This document shows positions 10,532 to 22,514 of a stretch of DNA of 64,000 nucleotides, one piece after another. Location of the stretch: positions 1-64,000 of the forward strand of contig JAHNUO010000061.1 of NCBI GenBank assembly GCA_019787685.1, read 5' to 3'. Below the pieces are notes generated by a model. That model searched no databases. It was not told where the DNA came from and saw nothing but the letters and a program-made list of their open reading frames with translations. This DNA comes from Chiua virens. Taxonomy: Eukaryota > Basidiomycota > Agaricomycetes > Boletales > Boletaceae. A program made the position numbers and the translations under genes. Every line of letters begins with the position of its first letter. Positions within the stretch are counted from its first letter, which is position 1.

Positions 10532-11469
10532 AAATTGCAGTACGTACACATATAGCGAGTTTCAGCATAAAGTGTGTATCCAGAGCATTCACGAAAGAGT
10601 TGTAGTTACACTAGAGACTTATTTAAAACCGCTTTGTTGCAATGACAACCCGGTGGAGTCAAGATTGACCACAACCTACTGAAGCTTTGATTCAGCGCCT
10701 TGGTATTGTGGGATTATCATCCTGTCGTCCGCAAACTTTCCTCGAACCATCATGGGCTGGACACCGTACGGTTAATCTTGCACTAGCTCGGGATCAGCAA
10801 GTTCATCAAGACTAGACTTGTTCTTTGAACAGCAGTTGCAAACGGATGGTTCTTAAACATGAAGTGTTGCGAATGTCGTGTCAGTCAAAACCAAACCACG
10901 TCTGACTGCCTTGCGTACCACATAGTGTGCATAATGCTGAGCACGTCTAGATAAGACTTCTGGCATCATTGAAAGTGGATACTCACAACAGCACGTGAAA
11001 ATTCCACACAGAATGTCGCAGCAATCCATGTTTTTAAGATCTTGAGGATGATATATCCGCGATGGTGTTCGTGGTTTTGGTTAGCAGTGCCCGGTGATGA
11101 TAATTTTGTGCGGCACTACTGATACGTGTCGAGCTAGACGGAAGGAAGAACTCAGTCTTCGTGCGAGTATGTACGAGACTGAGGAGAAATATAAACGACT
11201 AAATACAAGCTAACGCGTGGTACTGGCTATGTAGGGTCGTATGGTAATGGTATACTAACAGCTACTGCGCGTGCAACAGCGTCTCGGTTTTACACCACTG
11301 CCAGCACTTGTGTCCCATTAGGGAATATATTCCCTGATGTTTCACTCGTTGCTGCTGCGACAACCGCCCAATGACAGCAGTGTGAATCCACTTCAGGAAA
11401 GGGCTGCTACCGATTACGGTCAGCTCTGATCGCGATTACTTGCAACACTGAGAAGTCAACTTGAGTATC
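10532..11469. other. Intergenic, no supported gene
   Basis: About 0.9 kb between OST4 and the helicase gene with no long open frame and no RNA gene recognised. A short inverted stretch GGAATATATTCC occurs near 11322-11333. Confidence 0.45.
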
Positions 11470-14400
11470 ATGGCGTCACAAAGTTCAGAGTCGATGGTAC
11501 AGGCCTTCATATCAAGACAACGTATCCTCCTTTCGCAGGAACGCGATGCAGAGATTGAGCGCACTTCTTTGATTCTGAGCAATGCTTCACCCAAACTCCT
11601 CGAACAACGTGGGCTAGCTCTCGGTGGACTCAGCATAGTATCGGCTGGTGTGGGGCTTGGGGGAAAGACGTGCGTGCCCATATCTTATTACAGCAGCTTG
11701 GAACTTCTTATTTTGCGAAGCACAGGCTAGTAGAACTAGAGCGACCTTCGGCGTACCACACCTCACCACTATTCCCACCTCATACCTTCAGGGACGTTTC
11801 TGGCACCATTGTATCGCCTGTGGAACCTGAACAATGTCTACAGGCCTGGAGATCTCGCGCGAATAGAAGAAAATGTTACCACCACCCAGAAAAAGACAAG
11901 CACTAAAGGCAAGAAAGTACAGCCAGCAGATGCCGACACGAAAAGTTCCACCGCTCCGGAAGGTGTAGTGTACAAAGTCGGTATACTACTAGATGTCTCC
12001 ATTCTCTTCTGTGTCCATCCTAATTCCTCGACAGGTCACTGATATTCGCGTTGTCATCGCTGTAGATCCCCCTGAATCCGGAGATGTCGATCTTGATTTG
12101 CCAGAGAGGTGCCGAGTTTTGAAACTTGCAAACAGTGTCACATATGATCGGTACTAACGATACACTGCTATACAAGGCTGTCTGGCGCTGATGTACTATG
12201 TTTAGGATGGACAAAACTATCGATCACTTGGAGAAGATTGCAATACCTTCTACACGAAAGGTAGTCTCCTTCGCAACAAGTCAATAATCCTCTTATCGTA
12301 CTTCATTAGCCAGATGACAAGACGAACTATGAACTTACACCTCTTATCCGTGTGTTGCTCGGAATGTCACGGCCCTCCAAGCCTAGCAAACTTGGAGACA
12401 TATCTTTTTTTGATGAATCTCTCAACCCAAGCCAGAAATCAGCCGTCCGGTTTGCTCTCGAAGCCGCAGAAGTTGCATGCATTCACGGTCCTCCGGGTAC
12501 GCGTTTTTTCACTGTTGTTTCTTCATATTCCTTCTGAAATTATAGTCAGGCACGGGCAAGACCCACACGCTGATCGAGATCATACGTCAGTTTACATCCA
12601 ACACACCAGACCAGAAGCCGGTCCGTGTTCTTGTATGCGGTGCCTCCAACCTTTCCGTCGATAACATCCTCGAACGATTACTTGCTCTCCCTCCCCCTGA
12701 CAAAGGAAAAGGCACACCACTGAAAGTAACGCGGATCGGCCATCCTGCTAGAGTGATGGCACGCGAAGACATCCTGGAAGCGACGTTGGAAGTCAAGGCT
12801 GGTCGGAGTGATCAGGTTCGTGTCCGGTATCCAACTGGTATCCGATATCTTGAAGACGTGCTAATTGATTTTCACGATCAGGCGGTACTCGCCAAGGACG
12901 TCAAGGCGGAGCTCGATGCTGCACTTGACACACTTGCTGGGAAGGGTAAAGGAAAGGGAGCAAAGAAACCCCGTGGACTGGAACGTAAGAAAATGTGGGA
13001 GGACGTACGTGCGCTTAGAAAGGAGTGAGTCCTTCGGCTGCTTTGCAACACTCGTCAACCTGATCGGTTCATACTGCAGATACCGACAGAGAGAAGGAGG
13101 GGTTGTGAAAGCGGTCCTCTCAGAGTCCCAGGTACATATCAACCCCGGCTCTGAGCAGGAACTAGATTTGAATACGTATGCAGGTCGTCTTGGCCACTTG
13201 TCACTCTGCTGGCGGCAGACAATTACGAGACCATATCTTTGATGTGGTCGTCATCGATGAAGCAACTCAAGCTGTCGAAGCGGTATGTTTCCAGGGTATA
13301 TGTCCTGGACCTTGGCTATTGAACTTGATGATGATGCACTCTAGGTGTGCTGGGTTCCCATATTCAAGGGGAAGAAGTTGATCCTGGCAGGTGATCCGAT
13401 GCAACTACCCCCTACTGTCTTGTCTTCGAACAAGCATGACAGGAAGAATAGCAAGCTGGCCAAGGATTCGGAGAACTTGAAACAGCTCAAGAAGGGCCAA
13501 GAAAACAAAAGAATATCTGAGAAGAATAGTACCAAGACAGAAAGAAACACCGCCCCTTGGACGGACGATAAGCAAGAAAATATGACTGAATCAAGTTCCG
13601 ATGGCAGTTCTGATTCAGAATCAGAACCCATCCGCGGTGATATTGTTTTCGCAGAAGAGACCTCGTTGTCTGCATTATCCGAAATTCCCATGGAACCAGT
13701 CGAGAAACCGGCTCCCAAACACGCTAGATTACTACGTCCCCCGAGATCTCTGGAGATAACCTTGTTCGACCGCCTCGAGCGGATGTACGGCCCAAGCATC
13801 AAGCGCTTGCTCAACGTCCAGTATCGGTACGCATGCTGCTGCACGTCCATTTCCATACTCAATCGCGACGACCTCAAGCATGCACGCGCAAATTTGTCAA
13901 TTTCCGTCCGACACGCTGTATGCGTCCAAGCTAATATCACACAGCTCCGTCCGCTCGCATCTCCTGTCCGACTTACCAAACACGAGGTCATTTACCGAGA
14001 CAAGGGACGAGGACACCGTTAAAGAGACTCTCGGCACGCCTGTCGTCTTCTTTGACACGGCTGGATGCGAGTTCTACGAGCGGCTAGAAGGTGACGAAGA
14101 TGAAGGTAGTCGATGCAACGAAAACGAAGCTGCGGTGGTCAAAAGGTGGACTGAGAAGCTCGTGCGTCGTTTCACCTCTACCAGGTCCTATGGCTGACTG
14201 ACTCATCGACGATGGTTCCATGATGGCATGATGCGCTCATATCTCCGGATGCCGAATCATGGTGGATTTAGGTTCAAGCAGGGTTATCCCCCTGCCAGAT
14301 CGCCATCGTCACCCCGTGCGTGCAACTTTTTTCCCCTTTTAACTTGCAGCGCATGAGATTTATTGTTTTCGGTTAAACTTTATCGAATCGATCCTGTCGC

Positions 14401-14971
14401 CATTTGTTATTGTTGCATCTGTTCAGGTACCAGGCCCAAGTCACGCTGCTCAGTTCCTTGCTGCGCCCTGAATATGGCTCAGAACTCGAGATCGGTACCG
14501 TAGATGGTATGCAAGGTCGGGAAAAAGATGCGGTCATCATCAGTCTCGTACGGAGCAATGATAAGGTCAGTCGTCCTGCTCCGCATGATACGTTCGACAT
14601 CCGGTAAAATGGATGGGGCTTTGGCAGCGTGAAGTGGGTTTCTTGAAGGAGAAACGCCGACTGAATGGTAAGTCTCAAACCGGCCTTCCTCACAACTCCG
14701 AGTCGGACGTCCGTCTTTTCTCGTACATGCGGGTATTCATTGATCCCCGTTGTTTTGAATGACAGTTGCAATGACACGAGCAAAAAGACATCTCGTAAGT
14801 TGGCCGCCGTGTTGTGTTATCGAGACCCTCAATGTTTGATGTTGATGAATGAGCAATCTTTAGTCCATCGTCGGCGATTCATCTACGGTCCAACATGGCG
14901 GTGCATATCTCAAAAGGTGGTTAGCGTGGTTAGAAGCCAATGCAGATGTCAGATTTGCAGAGGCGCCGTGA
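11470..14971 (+). CDS. hcs1: DNA/RNA helicase of the SMUBP2 (IGHMBP2/Hcs1) type, SF1B
   Basis: An Upf1-like superfamily 1B helicase with many exons. The N-terminus has [20 protein letters not shown] and an SH3-like beta-barrel region ([10 protein letters not shown]). The Walker A motif GPPGTGKTHT is split by an intron (12497 to about 12550), which restores GPPGTGKT when removed. Further motifs are [14 protein letters not shown] (Ia), VVIDEATQ (Walker B/II), [11 protein letters not shown] (III), NVQYR (IV), [12 protein letters not shown] (IVa), [20 protein letters not shown] (V) and VAMTRAK (VI). The protein ends VRFAEAP. Between motif III and [15 protein letters not shown] lies an insertion of about 100 residues rich in Lys, Ser and Glu (13430-13740). 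The family acts on DNA and RNA ends in replication or translation-linked processes. It is convergent with the ATPase gene at 15249. Confidence 0.88.
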
Positions 14972-15248
14972 GATCGTACTACTTGCAGTAATAACTCCGG
15001 ACGGAACCAGGAATCCAGGACAGAACACGATGTCGTCAGAAGTCGACTACTCACAGGAGACGTGCGTGAGAACATGTGATACAAATGTCAACGAGATATG
15101 AAGGAGATGCTGATGAGACAGCAACAGATATGAGGTACAGTAGTGATAATCGTGTCAAAAACGAATAAATAACAAGCGATCCCGAACGCATAAGGTCCAA
15201 AACGAATGGGGATATGCGAATATAAGAGAGCCAGCTCCACCTCCCAAG
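14972..15248. other. Convergent 3' ends, no gene
   Basis: 277 bp between two convergent stop codons. It must hold both polyadenylation regions; their transcripts may overlap. Confidence 0.4.
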
Positions 15249-17656
15249 TTAATACTCGTCAGGGTCATTGAGCGATGCGTATTCGGAGACTGTCCGAATG
15301 TCTTCATATTCTTGGACGACTTCCCGCATCGCGAACCGCATGATCGGGGTAAGCGGCGTCAACTTCGGACCAATGACCTCGTGCTCGTCACCTTCATCTA
15401 TCTGCCCTAGATCTCTCGTAGACAGATTAACCGGATTCACCATCACCATGTCCCCATCTTCCGAGGACTCAACGCGAACAGTCCCTGTCCCACTAGCGCC
15501 GCCGACATACGAGCCATTGTTACTCAGCACGCGGTTCGTCATCGGGGCAGGCGACACGGGGACACTGATCACCGGAAGCTCCACCACCTCTTTGCCGACC
15601 AGCTCGGACCAGTGTAGATTCAACAACTTGCCCTTGATCATCCCGTCTACCGCACGTACGCCGAGCTCACGGCAAAGCAGAAAATAGGGCAGGTGCTGCA
15701 TTCCGGGTTGGCTGAGTTTGCTCATGACTTTGAGGAGTTGCATCGCGCTGAAGTCCGCAGAGTAGTCTTCGATCGAAGACACATAGGCTTTGAACCCAGC
15801 AGGACCCAGACCAGCATGAAGCGCGTCTGGTCCACTGGACCGTGGGCGAGGACCCGGGGTAGAAGGAGTCGTGGGGTCACGTGCAACTGCAAGTTGAGAA
15901 GAGTGGACGATATGCAAGTTAAGAGAAGCATGTGCCTGAAGGAAATGTGAGCTCTGTTTGACTGATCCATACGTATTAGTAATGCTTGAACCCATTGCAG
16001 TACGAAGACGCACTGTCGAAGTTTCCGTCGGCATTAACTAAGAATGATGAAGGTGAGGGAGTCGAAGAACACTAACAAAGATCCCACTCACTATACTCGT
16101 TGATATAGTCTTGCCAATGCGCTATCTTACCGCCAAACGCTTCGTACAGCACATCAAAGGATAATGCCTGCTGTAGTGCTTCTGGGACTCTAGGTAATAA
16201 GCGTTCCTTAAAGTACGTTCGTGTCTCGCTTTTCGAGCAGTCACCAATTGTGACAATCTTGCAATGTTGCACGACATTGAGTTGGCGCAGCCAGTTTTGG
16301 TAGAATGGATCACTGGTAGCCTGAACGACATGACACAGTCGATCTTGTTTTGTTAGGACGAGCACTGAATCGAGCAGGCATTTCATAGTGTCTGTTGATT
16401 GGATCAAGAATGGCCTGTCCGATGGCGATGAGAATGACTATACGAGTCCCATGTAAGTGAAACGTACAGTTTATGTGCTTCATCGAAGAATAGCACTGGT
16501 ATCTTCTTACAATGCTTCTCGGGCTCCTTGATCATAGAAGACGAGACCCCGCGACTATCGCTTCCCCTCTTAGCGCGCTTGAAGAACCATCGAGGAGAGT
16601 TGACATGGGTTCGTTCCGATGATACATCCGATTCCTTCCGCCCTTGGTTGGCCAGTTCATTGACATCGCCCAGGGGTTCAAATTCAGCGTATCTCAGAAG
16701 GGAATACTTCGGAATTGATCGTCGGTTCTCTACTAACGAGGAAAATAAAAGATCTCACTTGGAACAATTCCATTAGCCGCGCAATGTCGCTTGTCCGTAC
16801 TTGTGATCCTAGGCTACCCACCACCGCTTGGGACAGCCTTCGTTCCACATCGAGGCGGTCATGCTACCGAGATGCACTCCATCAGTACCCCTGTGGTTCT
16901 ATCAAGTATCAAAACACGTACCCTGAATGCGTTGGCTTCCTTGCGAAACTCCTCGAATCCCGGCATAGTCATCGAGATGCCCTCGAAGTACTGCTCCATC
17001 TGCAGACTCAGGCTCATATAGAGACTAGCCACATCCGCAAACCCGGGGATTCGAAGATCGAAGTGAAGAACATGGAACCTATCACGCGAGAGAATTTCAC
17101 GGAGAAGAGCAGTCTATATGCGCAGGAAGAGATGTGCTCAGAGTGAAGTCAGGGCAACTGGAAGAGAACACACCTTTCCCACTGCACTGGCACCAAAGAC
17201 GACCGTAAACGATGGCTCTCCCTCCAGAATATGTTCCATGACCCGCAATTCGGCCTCACGGGGTACAAAGCCGGGCAAACGTGTAATGGCATGCTTGACG
17301 CGCAGTCGCGGAGGCTCACGCTCCTCGTTGATCTCCTTACGTGCCTCCTCGAGCAGGCGTTTGGATTCCATCAAAGAGCGCGCCGTTTCGGATGGCTGGA
17401 TGAGTCATGGAACCGCTCCAATCAGGATCGGTGCACGTAGACAACGCGGCAAGGAGCGTACGTTCAAAAGGACACCGAAGACCTCGCTCATGCCGAAGAA
17501 ATTTCGACGGTTTAGATCTACACTGAGCGCTGCTGAGCTCCTGCGGTGAGGTAGATTTGATGAAAAGATCCACTGAATTGCGTCAGCGCGTGGTGCTCTT
17601 GGGGTTGCACCAGCGGAAGAGTTTCGTTGGACCCTTGTGTTGGTCTTTGTGCGCAT
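15249..17656 (-). CDS. P-loop ATPase (AAA/ATPase_2-like), orphan
   Basis: An NTP-binding protein of the AAA superfamily with Walker A FGASAVGKTALLRE (the intron after GK is removed), a segment FHVLHFDLRIPGFADVASLY and Walker B PVLFFDEAHKL near 16500. A third exon has WLRQLNVVQHCKIVTIGD (sensor-like strand) and KSETRTYF. The large last exon (15249-16034) is a poorly conserved C-terminal domain ending SLNDPDEY. An upstream exon encodes VDLNRRNFFGMSEVFGVLLN, joined to PSETARSLMESKRLLEEARK by a 17403-17458 intron. The start at 17656 (MRTKTNTRVQRN) is the first fitting ATG in that frame and is tentative. The form resembles ATPase_2/ORC-like NTPases found widely in basidiomycetes with no assigned role. 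Confidence 0.7.
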
Positions 17657-18091
17657 GGACGTGTGGTGTTGTGTGCGATTGCTACGCAACCGAGTTCTAA
17701 GTATTGGGTAGAGCAGGGATTCAAAAGCAGGGAATTGGGACGAATGTGAGGACTTGTACGAGCGGTTGAAAAGGATGGCACGCGCACCCTTTTGCATGGC
17801 AGCAATTGCACAGCACAAGCACGAGTGTGCGGCGTGACGATGCGGAGGAGAGTGATACACGTTGCAGGCATGAGGCAAGTGGACCAATAGCAAACACAGA
17901 TATCGCCAACGCACCAACCAGCCCGCATTATACTTACGACAACTCTGGAATCAGGAGATTGCTGAGAAGCCCTACAACGTTCGGAACAAAGACGTGGCAA
18001 CGAGCGGAAGTCGGAATTGCCGATTATCATTTGTATGACTGCACCTAAGTACTTAGTACGTCGAGTCGATATGTAGCCCGCAATCCATCTA
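17657..18091. other. Spacer between ATPase and RING genes
   Basis: Upstream region of the ATPase gene and 3' flank of the RING gene, both on the minus strand. Open frames crossing this spacer (17518-18468 minus) are out of phase with both genes. Confidence 0.4.
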
Positions 18092-19981
18092 CTATGAGTC
18101 TGCATCCGAGCCTTCAGATTCGATGGCACGACCCCGTCTATGCGAACATCGCGGTGGAGGGGCTGCATCGTCTTCGGATTCATCGTCTTCCTCATCCGGC
18201 GGCGAGTGAACAACACTACCACGCCTGCCTGGCGCGTGCTCACGAGTGTCATAGGCTTCATCCTCGTCTTCATCTTCGTCGGAACCCAGCTCGACGATAC
18301 GGGGATGCCCATTGGGAAGGTAATCCACCACCACCTCCTCTTCACAGAAACGATGCGCCTCCATAAGTTCTGCAATGCCACCTTCCTCAGCTTCGTCGTC
18401 GATGAAGCTACTCTCATAGCCATCGTCTCCGCTCTCTTCGTCTTCCTCGTCTTGTCCGAGTAGACCAAGCTCAGCTACCCCGCTGAACTCGTCGTCTTCA
18501 TCTTCCTCGTCTTCTCCATCAACGTGGATAGTACCGATGAAACCTCGGTACGCATAATGCCATGGATCAAAGGGACGCCAGTCATCAAAATCGCCACCAT
18601 CATCGGCCTCCCCGTCTTCCAAACCCATCCAGCCAGGATCATCAGCCACGTCAACCTCCTCAGCACCCATATGATCGTCGAACCATCTGGCCGGGTCTCC
18701 CACGTCGTCTTCGTCTTCTCCTTCAGGTCTATGCCCCGGATAGACGCGTCCGCAGCTAGTGCATACGCCGTCCCATATCTCGTGCATACAGTCAAGGCAA
18801 CGATAGATACCGCCGTCTTCCATATCAAGCATCCCCACGTCCTCGCCACGCGGTGCGACATCAGTAATATCGATGTCGGCACCTGGAACGTACCATGGGA
18901 ATCTATGACTAGCAGCACCCAACTTTGGAAAGATATCTTTCCAAGGATCAACGTTCGAGTTGGAGACCTCGGAAGTATCCTCTGGGAGGGGTGACAGATT
19001 CTGTAAGAGGCCACTTTTACCGACCACTTGCGCAATGCTTTTTACACTCCATACTTCAACAGGGCGCTCGCGGACAATGGCACGACAATGTGGACAGGTT
19101 TTCTTGCGCATAATGGGCGGAGGCAATGGTCGGTTGTCAGGTGGTGGGGCTGTGAACCAATTAACGAGGCAACTATGACAGGCCAGGTGGCCACAGGGTG
19201 CGAGTGCATAGGGTTTGTACATCAGGTCCAAGCAGACCTGGCAAGTGATAGATTGCTGAACTTGATTCAGGAGTGCGTGATGGGATGTGATCAACTATAT
19301 ACAAAAACATGAGATTTGTCATGGGATAGTGAAAGATGAGTACTAGTACTAACATCATTCTTAGATTTGAGCTCCGCCTCGAGTTGGACTACTTTATCCT
19401 CCAGCGAACTAGAGGAAGGCTCTGGAACCGGTCTTTCATGCGGTACTGTGTCGTTATTATTGTTTTTCTATTTGAAGAATAGGTATTACGGAGACGAATG
19501 ACTTGATTGTGCGTACCGAAGTAGATGGCATGGCTTCGCTTTGACGCCTGGTGGTATTATCCACTGTATGCGAGGGGCCTCCGCGAGCCTTACTGAGATG
19601 ATTTGATGACGAAGCCTGCGATGGTATATTTGTGGCAGGAACCATGTTGCTGGATGACAGACCGGTGTCGAGAGCGACTGATGTGAATCGGATGATTTCG
19701 TTACGGGGAGACAATGGGGCGCGCGAGCGTTCATCCAGTCGACTCTGAGTGGGTTCGTTTTTTGCTGTCCCTGAATTCACGATGGGTACCTTCTTTTTCC
19801 TCTTTCTCCGGCGCTTGTTGTCACGATTAGAAGAATCGCGTCTGGTGCTTGGCTCGGTAGAAGAGTTTCTGCGGGCTTTCTTGGATTCTTGCTGAACAGA
19901 TTCCGCGTCTGACATGGCACGTTTTGTACCTTGGGGAATAGAGCTGGGTACCGGTGTTGCTGGACGCGTCGAGGAGGGCAT
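18092..19981 (-). CDS. Coiled-coil RING finger protein with zinc ribbon and acidic tail
   Basis: Three exons. Exon 1 (from 19981, MPSSTRPATPVPSSIP) is disordered, with a basic patch RDNKRRRKRKKKVP that looks like a nuclear localisation signal. A small exon (PEPSSSSLEDKVVQLEAELK) forms a short coiled coil. The large exon (18092-19294) starts at the RING finger CQVCLDLM ... CGHLACHSCLVNW ... CPHC, typical of E3 ubiquitin ligases. About 110 residues later is a second Cys cluster, YRCLDCMHEIWDGVCTSCGR (C-x2-C-x8-C-x2-C), that may bind zinc. The rest is extremely acidic, with many Asp/Glu runs, and ends with a short basic stretch. The order coiled coil then RING recalls Dma/CHFR-like and other nuclear ligases, but no FHA domain is present. 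Confidence 0.83.
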
Positions 19982-20850
19982 CGAGTCCTCCCGTATTATA
20001 AATGCAGACGGTCGTGGATAACGAGACGTGCCACTCGACGTGGATGGCCCTTCAAACTTCCCACGCCACTCCTGAGTGATGCAAGAGCACTCAGGAGAAG
20101 TGGAGGAGGTCAGAAGAACGAGACAAGGTAGCAAGAAAAAAGGTAAGTTTCGTCTGGAGGAGGTCGAGCTGAGATAGCTGAGATACGACTCTGACTCATC
20201 GGGTCAACTCGGTCCGCCCAATTCATGCCGGTGGAGTAGGGGGTTCAGATTAAATTGGCATGTATAATATCGAAACTTTGTGCGGCCATGACCATCATGA
20301 TGAAGGTGAGTCGATCGCTCAGGTGGAAATGTAATCTTTTATCACAATTCCTATCACGTCGACACAGGAAAGCCGACGAACGTTCCAATCCAGTGTGCAC
20401 GTCAGATAGGTGCATGATAGGAACATCACTACCCTACCCAGGGACTTCATGTGCGGAAGAATCTGAATCTGATGTTCCCATGATCAAGTCTAGCCTCGAT
20501 ACACAGCTGCATCGGGTGTGGTTACCAAAGTCAGTCGTTGAACCGGCCATGCCTTTTCGAGTCGTTTACCATACTGTCAGCTTCTACATAACTCGTGGCG
20601 CATCCAAAGTATGTAAAGGGATATTTTTGGCGGAAGCCATAAGGAGATCTTCTGAATCGGGCGGTTCATTAAGGTTGATAGTTTCAAGTTAAGTACCCAG
20701 GCGTGTGAAATCGAGTAGCGTTGTCAAGGATGACATGGTATTTACTCACTACTCCTACAAATTCTCGGCCAAGTTCGACGTCCGCATGATAATAATTGAT
20801 GGGCGTAGAATATATTACCCCTTCATTATTACCCTTGTACCCAACCCTCC
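19982..20850. other. Divergent intergenic region, no supported gene
   Basis: Lies between the start codons of the RING gene (minus) and the transporter gene (+). A 145-codon frame at 20255-20692 begins at TTG, has no domain and is not supported. The segment presumably carries both promoters. Confidence 0.45.
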
Positions 20851-22514
20851 ATGTCCACTTCCTCTCCCTCGCGCGAGTCTCCTTCATTACCCTCCTCCCC
20901 CTCCCATCGTCCTTCTTCCTCCATCCAACATGACTACCCGCTCCCCTCCGCGCGAGAGGTCGACTACCCACCCCATGATGCCTTCGAGTCAGACACTGAC
21001 TCTTCCAGTCGGGACTCACCCATCTCTCCCGCTTCAGATCGACACTTGCTCTATGGCCACGACACGCCGAGTCCAGATCCTTACGCGCAGTATGCAAAGG
21101 AGAAGAAAACTCCCCGTCGCGTGTACTTTGACTATGGCGTGATTACTTCACACTCCGACTCCCAGTCCCCATCCCCAATATCTGCTAAATTCGAAGCTAG
21201 TCAACACCGGTTTTCCGGCGAGAACACTCGTTACATGGTCCCATCCTCTTCTTCGTTATTCCCTTGGGAATTGCCCTCTCCAGTTCATGCCCGCACCACC
21301 ACGCCCCATGCCACCGAGAAAGAAGCCCGCACAGAAACATCCTCCTTCTTTCATTCACAACCCTTCTGGCTAGTTCTCTACTTCGCCTTCAACTTAGGGC
21401 TTACCTTGTATAACAAGGCGATGCTCATCCACTTCCCGTATGCATACGCCCTCACCGCATTGCACGCTCTTTGTGGGTCTGTTGGTGGCTTCACCCTTCT
21501 ACGTCTTGGGGTCTACGTTCCCGCCAGATTGAGCAACGCAGACAACCTCGCGCTCCTCGCATTCAGCTTATTATACACCATTAATATCGCTGTTAGCAAC
21601 CTCTCCCTCGAACTGGTCACTATTCCTGTGAGTCCTTAACTATTACCTCGTGTCTCTTGCTCCCAATTGAAGCTGTGCTACGTAGTTCCACCAGGTTGTC
21701 CGTGCGGTCACCCCGATATTCACTGTCTTCCTCTCATGGTTTCTGTTCGGCAATTGGAGTAGCAGGCAAAAACTCGCTTCCCTCGTTCCTGTCGTCGCCG
21801 GTGTTGGCTTTGCGTACGTCATTAACAACCGTTGGAAAGATGAATACTAAATGTTTGATTTCGGCAACAGGACTTACGGCGACTATTACTTCACCACCTA
21901 CGGATTCCTTCTGACCTTGCTGGGCACCCTGCTAGCCGCCATCAAAACGATCTACACGAGCATCCTTCAATCACCTCCTTCTTCTCAAACTCCATTGAGG
22001 TTTCATTACCTTATTCCACCGCGCCTTCAGTTACACCCCCTTGACCTCCTTACACGCATGGCTCCCTTGGCATTCATTCAGTGTGTGATACTTTCATACT
22101 TCAGTGGAGAATTGGAGCAAGTCCGGATTTGGAGCACGAAAGAGCTAACAACCTGGACGGCTGTCGCTTTGGGTCTGAATGGGATAATCGCGTTCGGTCT
22201 TAACTTAGTCAGCTTTACTGCAAATAAGATAGCTGGCCCGTTGAGCATGACCGTTGCAGGTGCGTCTTTTAGTCCCCCCAGTGTCTCTTCGACCTTTAGA
22301 CGGTGGAGACAACGGGGAAATTAAAAGAGGATAGAACGCTGATGAGTCGTTGATAGCCAACGTGAAACAGGTTTTATCAATCTTCCTAGCTGTCGTCATC
22401 TTTGATTTGTCGATATCGGGGATGAACGCATTAGGTATCCTGTTGACACTGGTTGGGGGTGCGTGGTACGCCCGCGTTCAATATCAGGAGAAGAAAGGGC
22501 GAACACAACGGTGA
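20851..22514 (+). CDS. TPT-family sugar-phosphate or nucleotide-sugar transporter
   Basis: Membrane transporter of the drug/metabolite superfamily. The first exon (20851 to about 21627) encodes a Ser/Pro-rich cytosolic N-terminus of about 165 residues, then PFWLVLYFAFNLGLTLYNKA (the conserved first membrane segment with NK) and ALTALHALCGSVGGF. Later exons encode FHQVVRAVTPIFTV, where the family's conserved P is present, WFLFGNWSSRQK, TYGDYYFTTYGFLLTLLG, NLVSFTANKIAGPLSMTVAG and NVKQVLSIFLAVVIFD. The protein ends QEKKGRTQR. About ten membrane segments are expected, likely in the Golgi or ER. Whether it carries a nucleotide sugar such as GDP-fucose or a triose phosphate cannot be told; the lysine-threonine pattern before the last helices was not decisive. 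Confidence 0.85.

Noticed and set aside
13341..13991. 216-codon minus-strand frame
   Set aside because: Antisense shadow of the charged insertion in the helicase gene, whose helicase motifs define the plus strand.
17518..18468. 316-codon frame on the minus strand
   Set aside because: It overlaps the RING gene in another frame and runs into the ATPase upstream region. Composition reflects the acidic-repeat shadow and no domain is visible.
20255..20692. 145-codon plus-strand frame
   Set aside because: Begins at TTG, has no domain or splice partner and lies in the divergent promoter region of two real genes.
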